Assembly: GCA_004000035.1 (NCBI GenBank)
Contig: RJAE01000003.1
Coordinates: 186,001 to 250,000, forward strand
Reading direction: 5' to 3'
Source of the DNA: Arthrobacter sulfonylureivorans
Lineage (GTDB): Bacteria; Actinomycetota; Actinomycetes; Actinomycetales; Micrococcaceae
Length of the DNA: 64,000 bases
Positions within the stretch are counted from its first letter, which is position 1, and each line of letters opens with the position of its first letter. Positions 16,433-23,054 of this stretch are shown here, piece after piece. Below the pieces are notes generated by a model that had not been told where the DNA came from, did not search any database, and saw nothing but the letters and a program-made list of their open reading frames with translations. Made by a program: the position numbers and the translations under genes.

Positions 16433-17401
16433 CTAGCCCAGCAGCAGGGCAACAAGCAGGACTGCGGGGAGCGAGAGCATTGAGCTGAGGAAGATGATGT
16501 CCCGCACCAGGGTGGACTGCATCCTGAACTGGCTGGCGAACAGGAAGACGTTCTGCGCGGTGGGCAAGGCGGCCATGACCACAACGCCCAGCAGCGGGAC
16601 GCCGTCCAGTTGGAAGAGGAAATGCCCGATCGCCCACGCGAGGGCCGGCATCAGGATGAGCTTCACTACGGTGCCCAGTGCCACATCCGCACGCAGGCTC
16701 CGCTGGGTCAGCGGCTTTTGCCCGTACAGGCTCATGCCGAACAGCATCAGCAGCAGGGGAATGGAAGCGTTGCCCACCATTTCTATCGGTGCCCAGAGCA
16801 CCTCCGGAAAGTGCAGCCCAGTCAATGACATCAGGGCGCCGACGGCGGTGGCAACGGTGACGGGGTTGAGGATGGACCTCACCACGGTGCGCCACAGCGG
16901 CACAGTAGCGGGAGCACCGCCGTCGGGATGACGGGGTTTCACGGCCTCAGCCTTCCGCTGGCACCACGCGAAGATGGACAAGTAGATCGGCGCGATGACC
17001 AGCAGTTGGGCCAGCAGGACCGAGACCACCGGGTCTGCGCTGCCCACCGCGTAGAGGGCGATGGGCACACCGATGTTCCCGGCGTTCACGTAGGTGGAGG
17101 CCATGGCGCCGCCGGCCGTTTGCGCGGCCGAACGCCGCAGCACAAAGCGGCTGAACAGCGCATAGGCCGCGCCGGCAACAGCGGCAGTGACAAGAGCGAT
17201 CGGGGTGTACATGCCGACCACCGACGCCAGGTCCGTGTCCGCGAGCAACACCAGCATCAGCGCCGGATTGGTGATGTAGAAGATCACCGGCGTGAGCCCG
17301 CGCTGCATGTCCGGCGCCTTCTGCGGCAAGATGGCTGCGGCCAAGAAGCCCACCGCCACGATCACCAGCACTACGCCGAAGCCGAGCAGCACTCCTTCCA
17401 C
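16433..17401 (-). CDS. AEC-family transporter (auxin efflux carrier type)
   Basis: A 322-residue membrane protein of the AEC/BART superfamily, with about ten hydrophobic helices in two similar halves. Typical segments are GLTPVIFYITNPALML in the first half and the crossover VNAGNIGVPIALYAVG; the second half shows PLLLMLFGMSLYG and LPTAQNVFLFASQF. Bacterial members move dicarboxylates such as malate or malonate. I placed the start at GTG 17401 because AGGAGG lies five bases before it; an in-frame GTG six codons earlier lacks a site. Convergent with the binding-protein gene; substrate unknown. Confidence 0.85.
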   Translation of the reverse strand: MEGVLLGFGVVLVIVAVGFLAAAILPQKAPDMQRGLTPVIFYITNPALMLVLLADTDLASVVGMYTPIALVTAAVAGAAYALFSRFVLRRSAAQTAGGAMASTYVNAGNIGVPIALYAVGSADPVVSVLLAQLLVIAPIYLSIFAWCQRKAEAVKPRHPDGGAPATVPLWRTVVRSILNPVTVATAVGALMSLTGLHFPEVLWAPIEMVGNASIPLLLMLFGMSLYGQKPLTQRSLRADVALGTVVKLILMPALAWAIGHFLFQLDGVPLLGVVVMAALPTAQNVFLFASQFRMQSTLVRDIIFLSSMLSLPAVLLVALLLG

Positions 17402-17467
17402 GGAACCTCCTGAAGTCACGGCAATGTCCGGTCGGCCAGAAACGGCCGACCGGACAGAGCATCACAC

Positions 17468-17515
17468 GGTAAAACACAAAAATCCGCCCGCCCCGCGGGG
17501 CGCGGAGCGGGCGGA
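17468..17515 (-). terminator. Intrinsic terminator of the decayed glucarate operon
   Basis: TCCGCCCGC (17483-17491) pairs with GCGGGCGGA (17507-17515). On the minus strand the stem is followed by TTTTTGTGTTTT. This is a classical stem plus T-tract, lying just after the stop codon of the glucarate dehydratase remnant, so the original operon end is preserved. Confidence 0.85.
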
Positions 17516-17520
17516 AGGTC

Positions 17521-17670
17521 CTAGCGGACCAAGCAGGGGCGCTTGGGATCGAATTCCCAACCCTGCACCAGGTACTGCATGGAGACGGCGTCGTCGCGCG
17601 CGCCGAGGCCATGCTCGTTCCCGGCAACCGGGACCACCTCGACGGCGGCAATGGTGGGTCGGTTGTTCAT
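17521..17670 (-). pseudogene. gudD: Glucarate dehydratase remnant with large in-frame internal deletion
   Basis: An open frame of only 49 codons begins [17 protein letters not shown], which looks like the N-terminus of glucarate dehydratase. It continues directly into [18 protein letters not shown] and ends DPKRPCLVR, which is the enzyme's characteristic C-terminus. About 390 codons, including the whole enolase-type active site, are missing, so it cannot be active. The frame is intact, a good ribosome site (GGGAGAG) remains, and the start lies three bases after the stop of the semialdehyde dehydrogenase. The normal enzyme would dehydrate D-glucarate to 5-keto-4-deoxyglucarate. The family match rests on my recall of the conserved ends. 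Confidence 0.75.
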
Positions 17671-17673
17671 GCT

Positions 17674-19275
17674 TTACTCTCCCGCGCCTTCCATGGTGCC
17701 GTCGATGCGTCGGTTAAGCTGCCACGGGTTGGACTGCTGCAGGGGTGCCGGCAGCAGGGCGTCCGGGATGTTCTGGTACGCCACCGGTCGGAGGAACCGC
17801 TCGATCGCCAGCGTGCCCACCGAGGTGGTGCGGGTATCCGAGGTGGCAGGGAAGGGGCCGCCATGGACCATGGCGTGTCCCACTTCGACGCCGGTCGGCC
17901 AGCCGTTGGCCAGGATGCGACCCACCTTGCGCTCCAGCACCGGCAGCAATGGCGCCACCGTCGCCTGGTCCTCGTGCGTCATGTGCAGGGTGGCGGTCAG
18001 CTGGCCTTCCAGCCGCTTGGCCGCCGCCAGCAGATCGTCGGTGGACGTGTAGCGGACCATCAGCGATGCGGCACCGAAGATTTCCTCGTGCAGCACGTTG
18101 TTGGTCAGGAAGGTGCGAACGTCGGTGCCGAACACGGCCGGGGCCGGGGCATTCTCGGTGGCTCCGTCCTGGCCGCGGGCCACCAGCTCCACGCCATCCT
18201 GCTGGCCCAGCGAATCGACGCCGGCGGTCAAGGAGTCGGCGATTCCGCGGGTCAGCATGGTCTGTCCGGCGGCCGGAGCCATCGCGCGGGTCACGGCAGC
18301 CGCGAAAGCGTCTCCGGTTTCGCCGGCCGGAACGAAGACCAGGCCCGGCGCCGTGCAGAGCTGGCCGCTGGACCCGGTGACCGAACCGACGTAGGCCGAG
18401 GCCAGCGCGTCCAAGTCGCCCTTGAGCGCACCGTCGAAGAAGAAGACCGGGTTGATCGAGCTCATCTCGGCGTAGACCGGGATGGGGTCGGGACGGGCTG
18501 CGGCGGTGGCCACCAGGGCGGTGCCGCCGGAGCGGGACCCGGTGAACCCGACGGCCTTGATCGCCGGATCGGAGACAAGGGCCTGGCCGATGCTGGCGCC
18601 AGGGCCGTAGATCAACGAGAACACGCCCGGGTGCAGGCCGGAGTCGCGTACTGCCTTGGCAATGGCATGGCCGACGATTTCGCTGGTGCCCGGGTGGGCG
18701 TTGTGGGCCTTGAAGACCACCGGGCAGCCGGCCGCCAGCGCCGAGGCCGTGTCGCCGCCGGCAGTGGAGAAGGCCAGCGGGAAGTTGCTCGCGCCGAAGA
18801 CGGCGACCGGGCCCAGCGGAACCTTGCGCTGCCGGATGTCTGCCCGCGGCATCGGCTGGCGGTCCGGCTGGGCCGGATCAATGCGGACGCCGCGGTGGTC
18901 GCCCTGGCGCACTACCGACGCAAAGAGACGGAGTTGGCCGGTGGTGCGGCCGCGTTCGCCGTTCAGCCGAGCAGCGGGGAGTCCGGTTTCGGCCATCGCG
19001 CGCTCGACCAGCTCGGCGCCGACGGCTTCGATGTTGTCCGCGATCTTGTCCAGGAACGCGGCGTGCGTTTCCGGATCCAGCGAGTTGAAGGAGTCGAACG
19101 CTTCCTCGGCTGCAGCGGTGGCGGTGGCGAGCTGGGCTGCATCAATGAGGCTGTAGGCCGGTTCGAGGACTTCGTTGGTGGCAGGGTCGAAGCCGTTGAC
19201 GGTACCGCCGGTGCCGGTGACGGATTCGCCGGCAATGATCGAATGGCCTGTCAAAGTGGTCTGCGTGGTGGGCAT
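17674..19275 (-). CDS. 2,5-dioxovalerate (alpha-ketoglutarate semialdehyde) dehydrogenase
   Basis: A 533-residue NADP-linked aldehyde dehydrogenase of the KGSADH type, which oxidises 2,5-dioxopentanoate to 2-oxoglutarate at the end of glucarate/galactarate and pentose oxidative pathways. Visible are the fold markers GPVAVFGASNFPLAFSTAGG and KAVGFTGSRSGG, the general-base glutamate in PVYAEMSSINPVF, and the catalytic cysteine in GSSGQLCTAPG. The C-terminal LPATS-like region is normal and no truncation is seen. It is flanked by broken remnants of the two enzymes that would feed it, so it is an intact survivor of a decayed operon, possibly retained for another source of the semialdehyde. Confidence 0.88.
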   Translation of the reverse strand: MPTTQTTLTGHSIIAGESVTGTGGTVNGFDPATNEVLEPAYSLIDAAQLATATAAAEEAFDSFNSLDPETHAAFLDKIADNIEAVGAELVERAMAETGLPAARLNGERGRTTGQLRLFASVVRQGDHRGVRIDPAQPDRQPMPRADIRQRKVPLGPVAVFGASNFPLAFSTAGGDTASALAAGCPVVFKAHNAHPGTSEIVGHAIAKAVRDSGLHPGVFSLIYGPGASIGQALVSDPAIKAVGFTGSRSGGTALVATAAARPDPIPVYAEMSSINPVFFFDGALKGDLDALASAYVGSVTGSSGQLCTAPGLVFVPAGETGDAFAAAVTRAMAPAAGQTMLTRGIADSLTAGVDSLGQQDGVELVARGQDGATENAPAPAVFGTDVRTFLTNNVLHEEIFGAASLMVRYTSTDDLLAAAKRLEGQLTATLHMTHEDQATVAPLLPVLERKVGRILANGWPTGVEVGHAMVHGGPFPATSDTRTTSVGTLAIERFLRPVAYQNIPDALLPAPLQQSNPWQLNRRIDGTMEGAGE

Positions 19276-19378
19276 CGGATGCTCCTTCTTTACTGCTTCT
19301 TTACTGCGGGTGGCCGAATGCGGCTGCTGGGGGTCGGAATGAGGAAGCCCGTATCGGGGGCCGCTTCGGGCACGGAAA

Positions 19379-19580
19379 CTAGGCGTTCTGCAGGACAGTA
19401 TCAGCCTGCCTGCTGACTTCGTCGTGGATCAGGGCTGACAGATGGGAAATATCCTTGTCCGCCAGGTTCGACAGCAGCGGCGGACGAACCAGGCCATCGT
19501 CGCGGCCGAGGTCTTTTAGCCACCCTTGACGATGGAGACATCGTGGCCATTAGGCCTGTCTCGGATGTCCAGGTAGGGGG
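19379..19580 (-). pseudogene. kdgD: 5-dehydro-4-deoxyglucarate dehydratase remnant (frameshifted C-terminus)
   Basis: Only the last ~65 codons of a KdgD-type (dihydrodipicolinate synthase fold) gene are recognisable. The upstream part reads PYLDIRDRPNGHDVSIVKGG and then hits TAA at 19517-19519. The continuation DLGRDDGLVRPPLLSNL through to the TAG at 19379 lies in the next frame. Joined, they match the end of KdgD (R-x-x-G-x-x-V-S-x-x-K-x-G followed by VRPP). The break is explained by loss of one copy of a GGCT tandem, which would restore W-L between the halves. The normal enzyme makes 2,5-dioxovalerate for the neighbouring dehydrogenase. It is non-functional here. Confidence 0.65.
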
Positions 19581-19601
19581 ACGCTTGTCCTGGAAGGACC
19601 A

Positions 19602-19865
19602 TCAGGAGGGCGAAGGCTTTGTGGCCTGCTCTGCGGGAGTAATGTCGGGTCGGGGCAAATTGGCGGCCGCCCAGCGCGACGCGGTCAGGAACCAGACCAA
19701 CGGGCCGAGGAGTGGAAGTGCCAGCACCACCAGGGACCAGCCCGACTTAGCTGTGCGCTGCCGGTTGCTGCGCCAAATGCTGACCAGCGCTCCGGCTGCC
19801 AAGAGAAGGGCAAACGGGCCGGCACAGACAAGCGCTGATATCCACGTGACTGAGTCGAACAGCAA
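19602..19865 (-). CDS. Small membrane protein with phospholipase D-type N-terminal (PLDc_N) domain
   Basis: An 87-residue protein consisting of two hydrophobic helices and the PLDc_N signature SGWSLVVLALPLLGPLVWFL, the transmembrane domain otherwise found before cardiolipin-synthase-like enzymes and, alone, in many small actinobacterial proteins. No catalytic HKD motif is present. I placed the start at TTG 19865, directly after GGGAGGGGGG; the frame is open slightly further upstream but only past that site. It is downstream of nothing obvious and ends about 20 bases before the kdgD remnant. Function unknown; possibly a cell-envelope accessory. Confidence 0.7.
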   Translation of the reverse strand: MLFDSVTWISALVCAGPFALLLAAGALVSIWRSNRQRTAKSGWSLVVLALPLLGPLVWFLTASRWAAANLPRPDITPAEQATKPSPS

Positions 19866-20024
19866 AGGCCCCCCTCCCTGAATAGCCCTCAAGCCGGCCG
19901 CGCCGGCTCATGGACTGCCTGTTACGAGTCTAGAAGCGCCACCTTGCGGCGGGCTATCCTCCGAGAGGATGAATTTCGGTGCTGGTCCTCTCCACCCGGG
20001 GTAGCACGTGCCGCCGGAGACCCG

Positions 20025-20594
20025 TTAGTTCTGCGGCGGAAACTTGGCCAGCACCTTGTGCATCGTGTTGAGGTTCCTGGTGGTGGTCAGCGGCTTGTAC
20101 TTCGCCTTGGCTAGATGCTTGGAAAGTTTCGACTCCAACGTGCTGCCTTTGGGCACCTCCCAGTACAAGATGTCCCCGCCAGCAGCCGCACGCTCTTCGG
20201 GTGAAAGCCCGGGGCAGTCCGCAAGCAACTGTTTCACTACGTCCTGGCCGGTGGTCATCACCGCGTAGGCATGCCGGGGGACTCCGTCGTCGGCCGGCGT
20301 AAAAGGGTAGCCGTCGATGATGGCGGCTACTTGTTCCCTGCTCTTGACGATCACCCAGGCGTCGTAGCCGAAGGCTGCGCGCAAGGTGTCTTGGACGCTT
20401 TCCTTGACGGCTGCCGGAGCATCCGTCTCGGTGCGGAGTACTACGTTGCCCGACGCCAGGACCGTCTGCACCTCCGCGAAGCCGGATTCGGCGAGGACCT
20501 GACTCAAATCCTTCATGGCAATCCGAATTCCGCCGACATTGATGCCGCGCAGGAAGATCGCAAAGGTGTGCGCAGGCCGGGTTATGACAGACAT
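20025..20594 (-). CDS. DUF1697 domain protein
   Basis: A 189-residue protein matching DUF1697 throughout: it opens with the family hallmark AIFLRGINVGG, continues MKDLSQVLAESGF and VQTVLASGNVVL, and ends with TTTRNLNTMHKVLA, the conserved R-N motif. The start at 20594 uses GGGGAGAA upstream and omits an unlikely 43-residue leader. The domain's function is not known to me; it is a stand-alone soluble protein found across bacteria. It is divergent from the Hsp70-like gene and has no operon partner. Confidence 0.85.
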   Translation of the reverse strand: MSVITRPAHTFAIFLRGINVGGIRIAMKDLSQVLAESGFAEVQTVLASGNVVLRTETDAPAAVKESVQDTLRAAFGYDAWVIVKSREQVAAIIDGYPFTPADDGVPRHAYAVMTTGQDVVKQLLADCPGLSPEERAAAGGDILYWEVPKGSTLESKLSKHLAKAKYKPLTTTRNLNTMHKVLAKFPPQN

Positions 20595-21056
20595 ATTTTC
20601 ATTCTCCCCTGAGCGTCGCGGACGGGTCGGTTTTTCGTTGTATGCGGCAGGTGTAATCGGTTGACCGGATGGCCGGGTGAACAGTTGACGGCCTGCAGAT
20701 GCAAAGAACGGCATATGTATCAAAGGAGCGTTGTACTGTCCGGGGAGTTAGTGCGGTAGGCGGTAACCATTAACCACATTCCGAGTGAACCATTAACCAA
20801 TTTCGGAACGACCGGATCAGTCACTCCGGGCCGAAATCTTCCCTTGTCTTAGCTCTGAAGCACTCCTACGCTAATCAATGTTGGAACGGCATCGCGAAGG
20901 GTGCCGGATTCACTTTTGGGGCACGCGGTTGCGGGTGTCATTCGCAGTGACTGCACATGGACGCGGGCGGGCCGCGGGGGAAGCAGAGCGGGGCTCTGGA
21001 AACAGTCTGAAGAGCGGTGGGGGGACGTTCCTCGCTGGACGTCCAATGGGGGATTC
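20595..21056. other. Divergent intergenic region before the Hsp70-like gene
   Basis: About 460 bases between the DUF1697 gene and the Hsp70-like gene. It contains a pair of 12-base direct repeats (AACCATTAACCA, see separate entry). The rest is normal GC-rich sequence with no recognised gene. An in-frame extension of the Hsp70 reading frame runs back to about 20901 but lacks family similarity, and the ATG at 21057 has a GGGGGA ribosome site, so I treat the extension as noncoding. Confidence 0.5.
20765..20799. repeat. Tandem AACCATTAACCA elements, 23-bp period
   Basis: AACCATTAACCA occurs at 20765-20776 and again at 20788-20799, and the 11 bases after each copy are also similar (cattccgagtg, atttcggaacg). 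Two binding sites a little over two helical turns apart are what a dimeric activator such as a LuxR-type protein would use; the LuxR-type gene is the second gene of the downstream operon. Function is inferred from position only. Confidence 0.5.
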
Positions 21057-23054
21057 ATGGCCTATGTACTGAGTGTCGATGTCGGCACAAGTTTCACGGC
21101 AGCAGCGACTGTCCGATACGGGGAAGGGGATCTTGACGCTCAGCAGCCGCAGGCTGTTGTTTTGGGTTCGCGTGCGGCAGCGGTGCCATCAGTCATCTAT
21201 CTAGGTGATGACGGTACCGTCCTGGTCGGTGAGGCCGCCGAGAGGCGCGGAACAAGTTCCCCTGAGCGCGTGGTTCGCGAATTCAAGCGGCGGATCGGCG
21301 ATTCCGTGCCGATCATGGTGGGGGACCTGTTCGTTACCCCCGAGAGCATCTTCGCCACGGTAGTCCGGTGGGTTGTCGACCGGACGCAGGAACGCGAAGG
21401 CGAAGCCCCGGAGAGCGTGGTGGTCTCCCACCCGGCTAGCTGGGGCGACTACAAGGCGGGACTGATCCGGGACGCCCTGGCCGCCGTCGGACTGGCTGAC
21501 GTGGTGCCGCTGAGCGAGCCTGAAGCTGCCGCCTTGCACTACGCCTCGCAGACACGGGTGCCGGCCGGAAGCCTGATCGCGGTCTATGACTTCGGCGGCG
21601 GCACCTTTGATGCTGCCGTTTTGCGCAAGGACGACACATCCTCATTCACCTTGCTGGGCAGGCCCGAAGGGCTCGAGCGGGTGGGTGGAGCGGACGTCGA
21701 CGATCTTGTCTTTTCCCACGTGGCTGCAAACCTGGACGGCGGGCTGAGCGGTATAGACCCCAGCGCGCCGCAGACGCGGCTGGCCCTGGAGCGAATCAGG
21801 CGCGAGTGCGTCGAAGCCAAGGAAGCCCTCTCTGCGGACTCCGAGGCGACGATCCCCGTTTTGCTGCCGCACGTGCAGACTGGAATCCGCCTGGTGCGGA
21901 CAGATTTCGAAGGCCTGGTCGAGTCTCTGGTGCGCGATACGGTAGGTTCCCTGGCCAGGGCACTTGAGGCGGCGGAGGTTGCCGCCGCCGACCTGACCGC
22001 GGTCCTGCTGACTGGCGGCTCGTCCCGGATCCCGTTGGTCGCCCAAATGCTATCCGCCGAGTTGGGGCGTCCCATCGCCATAGACGCGGATCCGAAGGCT
22101 TCGATCAGCTTGGGCGCCGCCTACTACGTGGCCCGGAACCGTCTGGCCTTGGCCCGCGAGCACGCCCTGGCCCGCGAGCACGCCCTGGCCCACAAGCACA
22201 GTGCGGAAGCGGGAGCAGCCAGCACGAAGATGGCGGACGAACGGAAGGTTCCGTCCTTCGGTCTTCCTGCTGACGTAGCGTCGGCTAACGACGGCGCGGG
22301 TGCCGCCCGGAAACCCGCCTTCACCATGCGCGCCGCCGCTGTGACGGTGGCGGTGGCCGCCCTGACCGCATTGACCGCAACGGCCGCTCAAAGTCCCCAA
22401 GATTTCGGTCTGTTCGGCTCATTGCCGGGCATCGCGCAAGGCAGCGCCGCAGAACGGAACAGCTATATGCCCGGAAGTGCTCCCCAGCAAAGCGAAGACG
22501 CCGGTCCGGCAAATTCCGTGCTGGCCGCCGAGACACCCCCGCCCGGTATGAGTCCTGTTGTTTCGTGGGATACCCCGGACGCAAAGGCGGCCGACAAGTC
22601 TGGCCAGAGCGCCGAGGGCACGCCCAAGTCCGGCACCACCGGGAACACCCCGCAGGATAAGGCGGCGCGAACATCAACGACGGCGCCGAACGGCACACCG
22701 GGGACTGTTCCGGGCGGCACGCCCACCACAGGTACCGGCAGCACACCGCCTGGCACCCCCGGCACCGGCTCTCCTGCTCCGGCACAGCCTGGAACTCCGG
22801 TGCCGACCCAACCAACACAGCCGAGTCCTGCGCCGGCACCGTCCACTCCCGCGCCGGCCCCGATTGTTACTCCCGCACCGACAACCGAACCAGAACCTCT
22901 GCCGGCGGAGACAACCTCTGCGCCGGAGCCGACGCCGTCAGAGACAGCCGCCGTCGAAGCTCCGCCAGCCGACGCCCCGACATCACCGGCTTCGACCGGC
23001 ACCGAACAACCGCTCGCTCCGGCCGCCGAGTCGACTCCCTCGGTGCCGGCATGA
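21057..23054 (+). CDS. Membrane-anchored Hsp70-like protein with Pro/Thr-rich tail
   Basis: A 665-residue protein in three parts. Residues 1 to about 365 form an Hsp70/actin-fold ATPase: phosphate-1 motif SVDVGTSFTAA, IAVYDFGGGTFDAAVL, and the adenosine motif VLLTGGSSRIPLVAQML. There is no recognisable substrate-binding domain. A linker with three ALAREH-type repeats leads to a transmembrane helix at about 425-444. The remaining 220 residues are dominated by Pro, Thr, Ala and Ser and should lie outside the membrane, probably in the wall. The gene overlaps the LuxR-type regulator by 4 bases (ATGA), and dynamin-like genes follow. I infer an envelope-state sensor or chaperone-switch rather than a general chaperone. 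Confidence 0.85.
   Translation: MAYVLSVDVGTSFTAAATVRYGEGDLDAQQPQAVVLGSRAAAVPSVIYLGDDGTVLVGEAAERRGTSSPERVVREFKRRIGDSVPIMVGDLFVTPESIFATVVRWVVDRTQEREGEAPESVVVSHPASWGDYKAGLIRDALAAVGLADVVPLSEPEAAALHYASQTRVPAGSLIAVYDFGGGTFDAAVLRKDDTSSFTLLGRPEGLERVGGADVDDLVFSHVAANLDGGLSGIDPSAPQTRLALERIRRECVEAKEALSADSEATIPVLLPHVQTGIRLVRTDFEGLVESLVRDTVGSLARALEAAEVAAADLTAVLLTGGSSRIPLVAQMLSAELGRPIAIDADPKASISLGAAYYVARNRLALAREHALAREHALAHKHSAEAGAASTKMADERKVPSFGLPADVASANDGAGAARKPAFTMRAAAVTVAVAALTALTATAAQSPQDFGLFGSLPGIAQGSAAERNSYMPGSAPQQSEDAGPANSVLAAETPPPGMSPVVSWDTPDAKAADKSGQSAEGTPKSGTTGNTPQDKAARTSTTAPNGTPGTVPGGTPTTGTGSTPPGTPGTGSPAPAQPGTPVPTQPTQPSPAPAPSTPAPAPIVTPAPTTEPEPLPAETTSAPEPTPSETAAVEAPPADAPTSPASTGTEQPLAPAAESTPSVPA
22152..22199 (+). 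repeat. 18-bp in-frame tandem repeat in the Hsp70-like gene
   Basis: GCCCGCGAGCACGCCCTG is repeated exactly at 22152-22169 and 22170-22187, with a partial third copy to 22199. It encodes repeated A-R-E-H-A-L units just before the membrane helix. The number of copies could vary between strains and change the length of the juxtamembrane helix. Confidence 0.75.

Noticed and set aside
17611-19416. A 601-codon plus-strand frame opposite the semialdehyde dehydrogenase
   Set aside because: It mirrors the real dehydrogenase, is Arg/Gly/His-rich, and has no recognisable motif; it is a product of high GC at third codon positions.
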